Source: Lasiosphaeris hirsuta (lineage: Eukaryota; Ascomycota; Sordariomycetes; Sordariales; Lasiosphaeriaceae). From it: a DNA stretch of 64,000 bases. This document shows positions 24,396 to 37,371 of this stretch, piece after piece. Positions within the stretch are counted from its first letter, which is position 1, and every line of letters begins with the position of its first letter. Below the pieces are notes generated by a model, which saw only the letters and a program-made list of their open reading frames with translations, was not told where the DNA came from and made no database searches. The stretch lies in assembly GCA_030549175.1 (NCBI GenBank), contig JAUKUA010000001.1, positions 8,556,001 to 8,620,000 on the forward strand, given 5' to 3'. Made by a program: the position numbers and the translations under genes.

Positions 24396-26447
24396 GGCTG
24401 ACAGCGCGCAGAAGAGGACCCAGGCGCGCTTGGCTTGCTTTGGTGTTAGCCGGACGCCTGGGAGATCAGACGCTAGGATCGGAGACAGGCAGGGGGCCAC
24501 TTTGCTGGAAGCGGTCTGGCGCGTCAACTTTCCTGGCTGGCGATCCTCGCAGCATCGCGCAGCATGACCCCTGTTCGGCTGAGATGGTCTCACGCCCTGG
24601 GCGCGGTGGCTGCACCCGCGACCGAATGGGGAAATCAGAAAAAGCAAGCACTTCTCGCAAAGCCTGCCGATAGCGCCCAGCCGCCCAGGCGTTCCCACCG
24701 CCCAAGGGGCGCCCACGGCCGGGTCCAGGGAGCGAAATCGTTTTCTTTTTTCGGCAGGGGGAAGCTCGGACAGATCAGCAACGATTGCTGCACCACAAGC
24801 GCCTTCTCACAAATCAGGCAGTACCAGCCGTCAATAGTGGCAGCAACGAGCCAAAAAGCCCTTCTAAACACCGCCTTGAGGGGCCTTGAGGGAAGCCATG
24901 GAGCCAGAGCGCGCCCGTGCGGTTATCTCTCACGCTTGGTGGGCTGCGGTGAGCTCTGAGGGGGGCGCTGCTGTGGTCCCGAACACAGATCTCTTGGGCT
25001 TGCCCAGTTGCCAACCTGCGATCGTGGTCCGGAAGCGGCGTCACGAACGCCGACAGGGTTCCCCCCCAGCCTTGGCTCTCTCTTGACAAATCTCCGTTTC
25101 TCTCCGCCCTCGGTTTGATGGGGCGTGTGCGCCGTGTTGCTAAGCTGGCGCCGTCTTGCCAATCACCTGCCGTGCTCGGCACCGAAGTGTTCTTGTGCTC
25201 CAAACCCTCTCGCCATGGGCAAATAAACTCCCCAGGGTCCCTAGGTTCGAGAGCTGTTTAGAGCTATTCAGGGCCGCCCATAGGCCGTGGGAGTCGCTGC
25301 CGCCCTGCCGCTCAGTGGCCGAGCTGTGCTAGGGCGGGGCGGACGGCCCCTGGGCGGTTCGGGAGCGGGAGCCATGGGTTGAGACTGAGATTCCACGTGC
25401 GGCGCCCCTCCGGTTGCCGCCAGGCCAACTGACGAGGCGGTGCTGCCGTTTACTCTGCCGGGGACAGCGGGGGTTAGGCTCTTGAACGCCCCCCTTCGTC
25501 TGAGACCTCTCTGGTGCAACGCGAACGGGGTAAACGACCCCGTCAGCCAGCGGGGGAACGGTTGGCCATAAACTACTCGCTCGATACCTTCTGATCCTCA
25601 CCTAACTGCCTCTTTTGGATTTCAAATCAACCCATGGGCCAGGTACACAGCCGTGAACTGTAGTGCTGAAGTCGACGTCATGTGGACCGCCATGGTTTGT
25701 GTGCTCTGAGGTGCGCAATTTCGCACCGTATCACGTTGCAAAGGTCAGTAAGCTCAGGCTCCTATTTTCGTCACGGTGTGATGTATAGTTATGGCGAGCA
25801 TGGCTGGTGCTTCCCACTGTTGGCCACAACTGGCAGGCACCAGTTCTCTGAATTCCCGAGGCAGGGCGTTTGCAGCGCGACCATGTGCTTTGCCGAGCGA
25901 CGTAATGGTTTGTTTGGCCCGGCGAGAGTCGACCGCGGGTGTCTGCATTCTAGATGAAGAGCAACGCGGAGATGAGCATGATCACGCTCTGCGTTCTCTG
26001 CCCATTCCCAGCTTTCTGGTTATGGTTGAAAGGATGTAGCTGGGGGTCATACCCCGGGGCGCTGCCGGGCGGACCCTGTCAGGCTTCCGCCGTCATCCCT
26101 GGCCGTGACCGTTCATTCGCCCCCCGATCCCTGAACCCGTTACCTCGATGGGAGCCCGCTCCATAGCGGGAAGGTCGGCCGTTGAAGAGTGAAACGAACC
26201 ATGGGGATACTGACCAATTGCGATGCCGGCAGCTGATATTCGCCCCTCCCATGTGATTCCATGTCTTCCTCGGCCTCTTTGCTCATTCGGCGGACCCGTT
26301 CGCACCTCCTCGTCTGCTCCGGGACCGGCTTGCGTGCTCCAACGGTGTGCACTGGTTGGTGGATTGCCCGTCTATACTAGATGTCTCTTGCCCCAAGCAA
26401 GTGAAAATGCCTTTTCTCTGCATGTGGCCCTCGTCGATACAAGGCCC

Positions 26448-26468
26448 TTTTTTTTTTTTTTTTTTTTT
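26448..26468. repeat. T21 homopolymer
   Basis: Run of 21 T. Similar T runs occur at 39016-39032 and 40083-40100. Confidence 0.95.
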
Positions 26469-29400
26469 GGACTGCATGTTTCGTTCAAACGACGGCGCGC
26501 TCCACGCGAGGTTGAGATCCAGCAGCAGAGGTTGCCCCACCAGTTGGACCCAGACTCCAATTTGTGTCTGAGATCTGGCACTCGACCACCCTGTGGGATG
26601 GCGAAATGCATCATCCCCCTAGCAACTTGTTTCACCTTCTGCCATGAGCCGCGACGTTTAGTTCTGACAGGGGTCACGGTTTCCGGAGCCGTAGGTGGCT
26701 TTGACTGTGAGCCAGACAGACAGGGGCTGCCTAACTTGGCTCGCTTGTTGACAGATCCCGTAAATTCTCGGGTCTCCGTCCCGGTCACAATTGCCTCCCT
26801 CACCGTTTGCTTCCGTTTGCCGGTCCATGCCCATCTCCCCACCCAATGGTCTCCCCTTGCTGACTAAACAAAAAGGAAGCAGTCGTGTCCGTATCGAATC
26901 AGTCATTAACGCAGATGTCGCGACCAGCCTGGAAGAGAACAGTCGATCCAAGTAGTAGCTCGCATCTTGATGCTGGCGAAGCCAGAGTGCTTGATAAGAA
27001 GGTTGAGTTGATGTCGTCCTTCGAACCTGACGTCACACCGCGTGTAGCTCTTCTCGTCCGACCCACCATCTGCTACGGGCGTAAGGCTACACATTGCACG
27101 GGGAATCCAATGGCACCCCCCTATTTAGAGTGCTCGCATTGCTGCAGGATCGAGGGGGGAAAAAACCGAGATAATGTGGATTTCACGGGAGCCGGCAGAA
27201 GGGGGTGCAGAGCATGGTCAAAGTTTTGCCTGCCTACCTGCCGGACAGCCTGACCTGGCCATCCCTTTTCCGTGGGTGACAGTGTCTGACGCGATGCACT
27301 TTGTCCCCATCCATTCTTGGATCATATACGTCGCCTACGAGGAGGACGAGCGTGACACAGCCCGCGCGTGTATGACTGGTGAACCACTACACCTGAGCAG
27401 GGAAGTGCAACGTCTTCCGGGATGCCGGGTCGAGATTCTGGGGATATATAAGAAAATTGTTTCAAGAGCCGATGGGGCGTTCGGAATGCAGACTGATATT
27501 GTCAACTGGTGAGGTATCAAGTCACGAGGGGCAGCGAGCCACTTGCATCGTCAGTGCAACTCGATATGCTTAGTCAACCGTTGGCCTGGTACGGCCGTTG
27601 GAGGAAGTCGCCTTGTGTTAACTGGAGAGAGACGCTCGCAAGGACAGATATTGTATTAGAGGGCGACGTCTCTTACCGCCAACGCCTGCGTCTCTCAAGG
27701 TCTGGCTGCATCTTGGGATTTTCCATCGGGCAGTCGGCATGCATCATGTCGCGCTCGCCCAGCTTCCATTCTTCAGTATTCCTGGCGTTGTACCTTGACC
27801 TGACCTGAAGTAGGAGCCTGGATGAGTCCGAGTTCGACCTTTCCCATCCCAATTCGGACCACATCAAGAACAGATCAGGGCCCAATGCATGCAGAAGACT
27901 GGTCACACGATTCATAGTGGCTGAAATCCCCAACGGAGCGGCGCGTGGCGCCTCTCAGACTTGCCTGCTGGATAAACTGTATGGGGAGTGGTTTAGCGAA
28001 GATCAGCGGCCATTCCCGCCCCGCCAGATAGATGCCCGTGCTTGATCCAGGCGACAGGGAGAATGAAGCGGGCTGACAAGGCACCCCGGGCTGGTCATCT
28101 GAGATGTTGCAATCTGCAGCAACTGTTCCATCGCAATGCGAGACGGAGGCGGCACACCATCTGGAACCGTGGCTTGGAGAGTGAGACTGGTCGACAGGAA
28201 AGAAAGCTCCAATTAGCAGATGGGGAGGGGTATCAAAGTCGCACTACAGAGAGAGGTGTTTATTGCTGAGCAACTATGCAGTTGACAGGCGCACCAAAAG
28301 GCTGTGGGCTATTGTTGGTCGACCGAGGGCCGGATCGGATGTTGGAGACGATGCAGCTATGCGTGGCCCGGAGCGTTGACCCCGGCGACGTGAAGGAATT
28401 ATACTCTATTTCGTGTCTGCTTGGAGGGGAAATCCTGATTTGCTGCAGAATAAAGTGGCCGAGTTCAAATTCTCCGCGAGTCGACAAGGGAGTTGTGAGT
28501 CTGAGGGAACACAGCAAGTCTTCACCAGAAGATGGTCCGTTGGCCATGCACTCACTCGTGCATATATGTAATGACAGCAGGGTTTACGAGACCAAGGTCT
28601 CATGCATGGCTGCAGCGCAGCAGTCGTTGAGGGACGCGGCCGAAACCAGTCCCTCGGGCCGGCTTGATCATCTGGATAGGTGGTGTGCTATATGGTACTG
28701 GATCGGGAAGAGCTTGACGACTCCGGATGTAGCCTGCGAGTGTAAGCTGGAATGGGGGCTGTCATGTCGGCGTTGCGAAGTTGTTGCGAGCTTGGCCACA
28801 TCCGTGCGTGACCGGCGATGGGCTGCGCCGTGCTGCGATCGGGACATGCGCGCGTGCGAGGTCGAGGTCGAATCCCTCTGGGCTTGCCGGTACCCTGGAC
28901 GCTCCGGCGGTGACACGGGGTCAACTGCCGAGATGTGCCTCACTCTCTTCTAGCTCTAGACTGTGGATCGAGTATCTTGGGAAGGCGGTCCCGAACGAGA
29001 TGCTGCAGCGTGGTTGGCCTGGGCGGGAAATCGACGGCGCACAAGGCGCAAGGTGAGCAGCGGTGTGACCCAAAGCAGGATGCGGATGCCAGGCCCCCTT
29101 CCCGGCGTCGGTCCCAGCGTCCCAAGAGCCCTACTCACGGATTCGCAGTCCTGCAGCGTTGCGTCGATGCAGCCGTGCAGCTCGCTGGGGCCCGTCGAGT
29201 CTCCCGGGAAGAAATACGTGCGTCGAGAGCTATTCTGCTGTTCGCCTTTGTTTTCAGTGCTTTAGTGCGGTGTACGGCCGTACTTTGTAGATTGCAGATC
29301 GCATACGGAGTATTGGACATCGCATCTGCCAGGCCGCCGCTGCCGGGCCTGCAAGAATCGAGGGCCATGGGCCCTGGGAGGTGGTCTGCAGCGCGCGCAG

Positions 29401-30605
29401 GTTATTGAAGCCAGTGGAGAAGACAAGGACGCCATGCGAAGGCGTGGAGAGAAAAGTGGAAGGTTGGAGGCTCTGGACAGCCAGGACTGCCCTGGGTTGA
29501 TGGAGGTTGGATGACTCGGGGGACATAATGATTGGATGGTTGAGGATGCTGGATGGATGGCGGGAGCACAGGTGGCACCGAAGAAGCGCTGGCACCTCAG
29601 CTGAAGCCCCGCCCCGCGATCCGTTCAAGCCCTTTCAGGCAGTCACTGCAGAGCCGTGGGACGGTGACTTGCCCTGAGTACCAATGCCCTGAGGCCCGAG
29701 CTTCCCAACTTCCCGTCCCCAGCTCTCAAGGCTTCGCAAGCGCAACCTAACACCCGACGTCACTGAGGTCGTCCCACGCAGGCAGTGCCTTCCCTCGCAA
29801 CGTCAAGCGCACAGTGCCTTCTCTTCGCGATGCCTCGGAAATTGCAAATTGGACGGATGGCCCTTTGGATTTTAGGCCTGGGATTTCGAGGGAAGGCACA
29901 TCTACCTTAGGCTACGGACAACCTATCAATGGGAACTCAACAATGGTCGGGAGCTAGGAACAAACAATGAGTGCCCCCAGGCCCTGACCACAGAACCCTG
30001 GCCACACCTAAGATTTCAATCTCCATCATCCGAATCCTCCACCTGCGCATGCTGAAGTTCCATTCCATTGTCTTCGCACCACATTAGAGTCCATCCTCGG
30101 GCCTCGGGAGCCATTTGCTGCTCTCGCCGACCATATCGGAGCTGCCACCACCGCCTGCCGCGCACCACACACGGCGCACCGCAAATGGCTCTCGCAAATC
30201 TTGGAAGCACACAGCGCATTTCCTGTTGACGTCGGGCCCCGTGAGGCCCTGCAACCGCCGATGTGACGACACTGGGCAGTCTTGGCTCTCTCATCGGGTC
30301 ACCCTGGTCTCCGAGCATCTTCTCCTTTTGCAGCTTGCAGCGAGCCCCCCTGTGCATCATCGCCGGCCTGGGCAGCAATGGCAACGGCGACTACGCCCGT
30401 ATCTGCCACAGGCAATATTCGCTGTCTAACCACACCGGCATCGCGGCCAGCGGTCAGTCCCTTCTGCTAGCACTCACGGCACTTCCAGCGCTCTTAGCAC
30501 CCTCGGTACTAGCACTATACTGCGTTGCCCGTGACGTTCCGTGACGCTGGATGCTTGATCCCTGGGAGAGACAAGAGACATGCATCCCAGAGCCTTTGGC
30601 CCCCT

Positions 30606-30621
30606 CCCCCCCCCCCCCCCC
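30606..30621. repeat. C16 homopolymer
   Basis: Run of 16 C in the upstream tract of the medA-like gene. A C14 run lies at 34669-34682, within the presumed leader. Confidence 0.95.
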
Positions 30622-30999
30622 TCCAGGTACGGGATAGTACCTACGTATGAGAATACTGCGTACACAATCCACCGCCATGCACGCGCATCGCCACGCCGTC
30701 GAGTGCGGCTGGTCTGTCCTGCACTGACCCTCTGGCCCTACCAGGTTGGTGTGCCGGGTATGCTGGCCTGTGCTGGCCTGCGCTGCGGGAATGGGCGCGA
30801 AACCCCGAGCCAGAGACCGATGCTGGTGTAGGCGTGCACACGATGCACGACACGATGGGAACAAGCTGCCTGGCCTCGGGATCGTCGCTTGCCCAGACTC
30901 AGGGAACCCCATGCTACTTAGGTTCAGACAGCCAGCCCGATGCATTCACAATGCCAATGTCAATTGCCAGCATCCGCAGCCCTGTTCAGATGTTTATGT

Positions 31000-33900
31000 A
31001 TCCAACTGCTCGTCCCCAGACTTCACCGTTGTCGATTTCACTCATCGTTTCTTCCACTGGTCTCCTCTTCTCTCCGCCGAGCCCCGCTTACGAGCTTTGT
31101 GTTATTGTTGGTCAGCACCGTCAACGGTAACAGCTCCCTGCCTAGCTTAACCACCATTACGACGACACTCCTACTTTGCGCGCCGCTTCTCTGTAAATAC
31201 CGCTGCAGGCATCGAAACTAACAGAGCTGATAAGGCAAGTCCGACCTCAGCTCCGACAGCCCCGAGAACCGAAACGGCTACCGATCCGATCCCATCGCTG
31301 TCCTATCCCCCGTCCGACTCCCTCTCAGCGATCCGTGCACACTTGCCTCGCATCAAGCTCTGTAGAGGAAAGCAACGGCTGCTACTAGGTGGCGACGACG
31401 ACGACCACACCATCCAAGTTGTGAGCGGGAGAAGTGTGGAATCCGCGAGGTTTCTAGGCTCGGTAAGTCCCGCTATTTGACGTGTTGTTCCGAGTTGCCA
31501 CTCGCCCGCGTCTCTCTTCAGCTGCGCAGTGCAGCCGCTGCAGCAAGTAGCAGTTGGAGACCTCAAGCCGGTCCGCATCCGGCTCGAGAGGCCAGAGCTT
31601 TCTCCCATCTCTGCGCCTCTGGGCCTTCTTCGAGCAGCTCCAGCCGCCAGCGCCGGCCAGCTCTCATGGCTGTTTCGCTGCAGGGCGCGCTAGCCCAGAT
31701 AAAACGTAGCGCTGGTGGCAACAGACCGTCCCTGTGCTCTATTACACGCGCGGCTGGTAGCGCGCCGTGTCTGCTCGCGCCGGACGCCGTCAAGTTGTCG
31801 GTCAAGAAAGTCAAGTGCCGCTGAGTGCCGCTGGGGTGCCAACCTCGCGGCTGACCTGCTCAGATCTGCGGTCCCGCGATGGCATGAGCCCTACTATGTA
31901 ACCCCGTTGCAGCATGCACGGGGAGGCATGATCTCGTCCCTACTCACACGCACACGGCTTCTGGTGGGATTCCGGGCGACTGCCCCCCTCCCCCCACGAT
32001 CCTCCAATTGTCTCCCGGCATCTTCACAGTTGCAATCTTCTCTAACCAATGGATTGGCAGGGTGCTTGAAATCGGCTGCACGATTTTTTATCTCGTCTGC
32101 CAGAGCGCAATCACTTCGCTGGGTTTACTGGCCGATCAGCGACTGGCTGCGTCCGAATCTTTCGGCCCCGTTTTTGGGTAGACGGCGCGCTGGCAAGGCG
32201 GTCGGCGGTGGTGTTGCCAAAAATCGGTGTCGTTTGCATATCTTTGCGCAGATCGCCGTCGTCGATTCAACTGGCGGCCGTGGAAGTGCCGAGTGAGAGG
32301 ACAAGTACGGAGTATCACCGGCCTGATCACGGTGATCACAGGGATTGCCCAGGCGCTGCACTGCTGCGCAGCTGATCCGGGGTTCAAGATTCACCACAGG
32401 AGGTCCTGCTCCCTGTGCGTGCAGCCTCTTTCTCTCTGCTATGGCCCAATGGGATTACTGCTAACACGCCTTGCAGGGCATCCCCTGCAACACTACCCTC
32501 TTGTCGCCCACTCCCAACCTTTGCGTCGGCCAGCCACCCCCCCTGTCGACTTCCGGCGATCCTTTCGAGCAACCCCCCGGGGTCCGCAGTGGAGAAAAGA
32601 AAAAGATTTGGACAGCCCACTTACACCGCACCTCGGAGTGAGTACCACCCGCCCGCTAGTTGTTCTCCCCCCCTGCCCGTACAGTCCACATCCTGCCTCT
32701 CATTGCTTTTCCTGCCTCCCGCTGTGTGTCTTGATCTTTGGGGGGCCGTATTTGTCGTTTTCTCAAAGCTTTTTTTCCCCTGATCCCAACGTCTTGCTCT
32801 CTTTTACCGCCGTTCTTCTTTGCGATCTTCGCTGGCCATCCCATCGCCCCTGCGTTGCCCTCGACCCAGTTGTGTCGACAGCCGCCCTCAGGAGAACGCA
32901 AGAGTTTGGCCTGTACGCTTTCCGCCCTCGTTCCCGCCGCAGCTTGTTCCCCCCCATCCTTGCCAGCTTGACACCCCATTCGGAGCCGGTCTCCACCCTC
33001 CAATAGCCCTTGCATATTTGCATCTTCTTGGAGAGAGACAATGGGATCTTGCATTCAACGGCCGGATCAGTTCCTATCCCTGTTCGTTCCAACTCCATAG
33101 TGCTTGCCTGTCCCACATCCCACGTCGTCATTGACGGCTCTGCGGGACTTGGAGCGCCGGAATCTGGATTGCCAGACTGCGGAGTGAACAACAAGCTCCC
33201 CCACCCTAAGTGCCTGCCTCTCTGCCCACCAGGGGACTGCGCGAAACCAAAATCTTGTCTGGGAAAAGGGAGGCGTGCGTGGTTGGGGCTAGGAAGCGGG
33301 TGATCTGCGTCTTGTCCGCCATCTGGCGTGCCTTCCCCGATCTCAAACAACATTCCTACGCGGCTTTAACGCCCACTCCGCCATACTCCAACCCTCCCGA
33401 GCAATGCAAGCTGCTGGTCCGTGTCTTTAACATCTGTGTCCCTAAGTGTGCTTCACCGACACATTTCCTGCAAGACAAATCCTCCCCTCCCCATTCATCT
33501 TCTTCTCCCCCAAACATTGGAAAAACATAGTGTTTCTGCTCTGTCTTGCATCCTTGGCTGTTGTCTGCATCCTGTCTCCCACTGTCTCTACCCGACAACG
33601 GACGAACGGTTCACGGGAACCTACAGGTTTTGATTGCAGTCGTTCTGACATAGCCATGCGAACAGGTTCGGGATAGCTGCATGATATCGTCTCCACAATC
33701 ACGGGTTCGAGAACCAGAGTTGAGACTTGAGCGGCATCACCCTTTGTGCCCGTTGAAGGTGAGCAAGAGACCACGTGGAGTCCTGTCCGAGCCATCATTC
33801 AAACCCCATGTTGCGATTCATTTTGCTTTGTCGCCAGGATCGAAGTCCGTGTGGGCTGATGGGGCCAGTGGCAGGATATTGAGCTGACCGACATTTTGAT

Positions 33901-34873
33901 AGCTTTGCAGTCGGCTTTCTTTAAAAGGTCACCGCCGTTGGGAACTTGGACGCTATTGCTCCGAGACTCGGTTGAGATCGGTTTGTCGTTTTGGATCCAA
34001 CGACCAATTGGACCGTATACCTCTGGCAGCCCCACGACCGGGACTCTATCAAAGAATCAATTCCTAGTCTTAAGGAGTTCCTCTGCTCAACCGGGGCCAT
34101 CAGCTGTCCCGGGAATCAAGCACCTGTTAAATCCTTGGCGCGACTTGTCTGGCATCCTGATCAAGAACGCGGGACCTGAGCAAACCACAAGACTCAAGGT
34201 GAGTCCCCAATTGTCCTGCGACGGACCACTCCGGCCAATGCTCCAGGTACTGGTCCGGAGAATCTGATGTTTCAGTATTGGGCTTGACAGAAGAAACTTG
34301 GCTGAGGAGCTCAAGCTGACGGTTCCGAGGGAGGCGTAACATCTCCAGCCTCATTATTTCGCACACTTCGCTTTCAAACACCCGACTGGCTGGATTGTCT
34401 TGGAGAGATCCCGAGTCACCACCCACACGTTTTTCAGTTGCCGCTCCTGTTTTGTGCGCCACTTGTGACAGGACTCCCACTGGAACACAAACTCCGGAAT
34501 CGAATTTGCAGAGAAGGCCATAACACAACTGTACAGGATATCACAGGATTTCGGTGTAAATCAGCTTGGATGTCTACAGTAAAGTTTGAACAGCCGGTTT
34601 ACAAGGTCTATGAAGTGAGTCCAGCCCACTCGGCACTCAGTGTCCGGACAATTTTACTCCCCCCCTCACCCCCCCCCCCCCCGAGCAAAGCACTGCCTCC
34701 GCCACCCCACCCCGGCCAGCCGCCGACACCGCCAAACTTCTCAGCTACCCCTCTGCTTTGCCTCTCTGGGGCTCCCCTTTCCCACATGGCCTGATGCCTC
34801 CCAGCCTCGACTACCAGTTGATCCATCTTTCCAATTTTTGTCTTGTTCTTTGAAGACAAGCTGCTCTAGGTCT
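31000..34873 (+). promoter_or_regulatory. probable promoter and long leader region of the medA/acon-3 homologue
   Basis: The gene-free sequence immediately 5' of the medA-like coding region has many pyrimidine-rich blocks (for example 32640-32830 and 33480-33600). It also contains plausible splice signals, such as a GTGAGT donor at 34615 and an acceptor-like TCTAG ending near 34876. It includes several short ATG-initiated frames that could act as upstream ORFs. A. nidulans medA is known for a long, complex leader; applying this here is inference, and exon boundaries were not established. Confidence 0.4.
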
Positions 34874-34876
34874 AGA

Positions 34877-37371
34877 AGGCAATGGCTAACGAGGAACACT
34901 ATTACAAAGCCCGGCTACAATCCACATCGGACCATAATTCTCGACGAACAAATCGAGTCTCCCGAGACCATCACAATACGCTTAGAGGAAGCAGCTGCGC
35001 GGAACGGAGGAGGCCTTAGCGGGGACTCCCCGACTGGTCTCCTGCCCATGTCGGGATACAAGCCTCAGCCGCCCCAGCTGCACGGTACGTTAGCAACTAC
35101 CGAAACTCGTCTTTGCTCACCGAGAATACATCTTGGGATACCCCCTTCTGATAGTGTCCACGAGGAGGATTCGGGCTCCACATAATGGTCAAAAAGCTAA
35201 CAGGACTGAACTATACAGGGTACGCGGAGTCACCATATTCGCAATACTCGGCGCAGTCCTTCTCGACCCAACAATCCGAGAATGCAGCCTCGCAGATCAA
35301 CCAGATGGCGTTTGCGGCCAACAATGCAGCAACTGGGCAGTATCTTACTACGCAGGCAGCGGCCGGCCCCACAGTCAGTGTCATATCTTGCCATCCCAGC
35401 TCCGGATCTTTTGGCACCAAGGTCTCGATCAAGGCAACGAGCCAGTACGATATCGCTACCAATATGTCCGGATCCGCGCCGTTCGTTTGGGTTCTCTTTG
35501 GTTCACACCGATGCGCGGCGCAGAGCATGAAGGAATCGCAGGATAACAACGGCACCTGGACATACACCATCACCGCCGAGGCACCTCAGTTCCTGAATAC
35601 GACCTGTGCATCGCTTAGCAACGTTCCCTTGACACTTATGGTCGAAAGTGCAAGCGGTGCAGAAATTGCGCGGGCAAACAACGCAGGGGTATTTTCGTAC
35701 CACGATGGTCAAACCATGACCGCGGGAGGCAGTGGAGGAGTTGGGGGCTCTGGTGACACCAGCCCTCCAGAGCTGGGTTCCCCCAAGACGCGATCACCTG
35801 TCCAGCGGACCAGCCCACCACACCAGAGTTTGCCTGGGCGGGCCAACACCACCAGTCCATCTGCCAGCCATGGGCTCCCAAGTGATACGTCTACAAATAC
35901 CTATGGCTTCCCTCCAAGCATCTCCGCCGTCACAGCCGCCGCCCAGGCTCAGCAGGTACACCAGGCCCAAACACATACGCAGCCTGACTACGTCTCCGAC
36001 AGCGCCGGGCAGTACAACCAAACCAGCAGCAGCATGATGCAAAGCTATCGCAGCACGACCCTTTCGGACCAGTTCTCTCGTGGACCACCAGTCCTTCGAT
36101 CGCCACATGGAGCTGGGTGGAGCTCGTTCGGGGGGCATATGGATTCGATTCGCAGCCCGGCGACAACCATTCCGCACACGACACACTCATCGATCACCCG
36201 GCCCAGCCTCACACCGCTGCAACACCCCGGCTCTTCAGCACCGCAACTGTTCAGGACAAGTACTGTCTCCCAGCAAGGGGCTGGAGGACCGGGTGGCGGT
36301 GGATACAGCCCCTACGGACAACACTACCAAACGAAGGCTACGCTCAAGATCCACGGTGATTTAGGATCCATGGCGGAGAATTGGACGCAGGAAGAGTGGG
36401 AGAACAGGCGCAGGCTTGTCCTGTTCAAGAAACAACAGAATGGCAGTGTCCTGACAACCACGTTCAAGCCCGTGAGCATCGCGGAGCGTCCCCCCAACAG
36501 CATCTGCATTAGCTGTATTTGGTGGGAAGAGAGGCAAGAGTGCTTTGTCACATCTGTTGACACGATCCACCTTCTCGAGCAGCTTGTTGCTGCGCCAAAT
36601 CGGTTCAGCGTCGAGGAGAAGAACAGAATTCGCCGAAACCTAGAGGGTTTCCACCCACAGACAGTCAGCAAGTCCAAGGCGGAGAGCGAGGAGTTCTTCA
36701 AGGTTATCATGTCGTTCGGAAACCCCAAGCCGCGCAATATCGAGAAAGATGTCAAGGTCTTCAACTGGAAAGCGCTGGACAACGCACTGAAGAAGATCAT
36801 TGGGAAGTACAGTGCCTCGACGTCGACCATCATCCCACCGAGTAATTCATCGCACCTTTTGACGCCGGTTAGCATGGGGGGCCCATACCCGACATTGCCA
36901 CCCACGCCGGGCTCGGCATCGTCGGCCGCTGCAAGCGACCCGATCACGGCTACTGGTTACATGTCGGGTCATCATCACCACCACGGCGATCAGGTAGCAA
37001 GCCCGACCCAGCGACCGATGTCCGGAGGCTCGTCGTGGGCGGCCTATGGTGTTAGACACATGTCACCAGCTCTCAAGACCAGCTCGCCAATCCCCGCCTC
37101 CGGGCTTCGCATCTCGACACTTCCAGCAGTTTACGACAGCCGAGGTTCTGCACACAGCCTCACGTCCTCGTACAGCATGCCCAGCGCATCCCATCACGGC
37201 TCGCACCACAGCCAAGGGAGCTACAGCCAGCCGGGCGTGTCGGGTGGTCAGAGCCATGCACGCAGCTGGGACGCATACAACGTGCCCGACAACTATCCTC
37301 CTCACAGCGGCCACTCTCATGGACAGGTGTACGGCAGCGGGACGTACGGCGACGGGTCCCAGCGTGCTTAG
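34877..37371 (+). CDS. medA: MedA / Acon-3 developmental regulator (DUF7082)
   Basis: Orthologues (Aspergillus MedA, Magnaporthe Acr1, Fusarium Ren1, Neurospora Acon-3) are nuclear regulators of conidiophore morphogenesis. The main exon is 35219-37371. It is joined through a 134-nt intron (35085-35218, GTACGT...ATACAG) to an exon ending at 35084, giving QPPQLHGYAESPYSQYS. The first in-frame ATG of that exon is at 35048 (MSGYKPQPPQ), giving 729 aa. The same frame is open upstream with acidic, coding-like sequence (RTIILDEQIESPETITIRLE), so a longer form with an upstream start exon is possible. Domains: an IPT/TIG-like beta-sandwich at about residues 62-172 (VSVISCHPSSGSFGTKVSIK ... GVFSYHDG); a Ser/Pro/Gln-rich linker; the MedA signature at about 387-545 (WTQEEWENRRRLVLFKKQQ, ICISCIWWEERQECFVTSVD, FNWKALDNALKKIIGKYS); a His/Ser-rich tail. 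The symbol follows Aspergillus usage; Neurospora workers would use acon-3. Confidence 0.9.
35185..35218 (+). promoter_or_regulatory. alternative in-frame start inside the last medA intron
   Basis: An ATG at 35185 inside the intron is in frame with the main exon and reads through the acceptor without a stop (MVKKLTGLNYTG then YAESPY). A transcript initiating in this intron, or retaining it, would give a MedA form with a different short N-terminus. This is visible in sequence; usage is unknown. Confidence 0.35.

Larger units (their letters stand above)
18960..34873. other. 15.9-kb tract without a convincing gene, 5' of medA/acon-3
   Basis: Open frames in this tract are short, heavily overlapping on both strands and of non-protein-like composition (Arg/Ser/Pro/Cys-rich). 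None matches a family I recognise, including the longest (28276-28953 and 32227-33006). Base composition stays moderate to GC-rich, so it is not a classic AT-rich, RIP-degraded block, and no transposase or reverse transcriptase motif is visible. It contains many homopolymer tracts of 11 or more bases. The co-directional gene downstream is a developmental regulator, so the likely content is enhancer sequence, a long leader and possibly non-coding transcripts. Confidence 0.55.

Noticed and set aside
28276..28953. 225-codon open frame on the + strand in the gene-free tract
   Set aside because: Cys/Ser/Arg-rich with no recognisable pattern, overlapped by several open minus-strand frames of equal quality, and no clear promoter or intron signals.
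32227..33006. 259-codon open frame on the + strand
   Set aside because: Low-complexity Pro/Ser/Arg sequence from a CT-rich region; frames on the minus strand are equally long. It fits leader sequence, not a gene.
33690..33720. tRNA gene suggested by a GGTTCGAGA-like B-box
   Set aside because: No matching A-box or cloverleaf stems at the right spacing. No tRNA or rRNA gene could be supported anywhere in the window.
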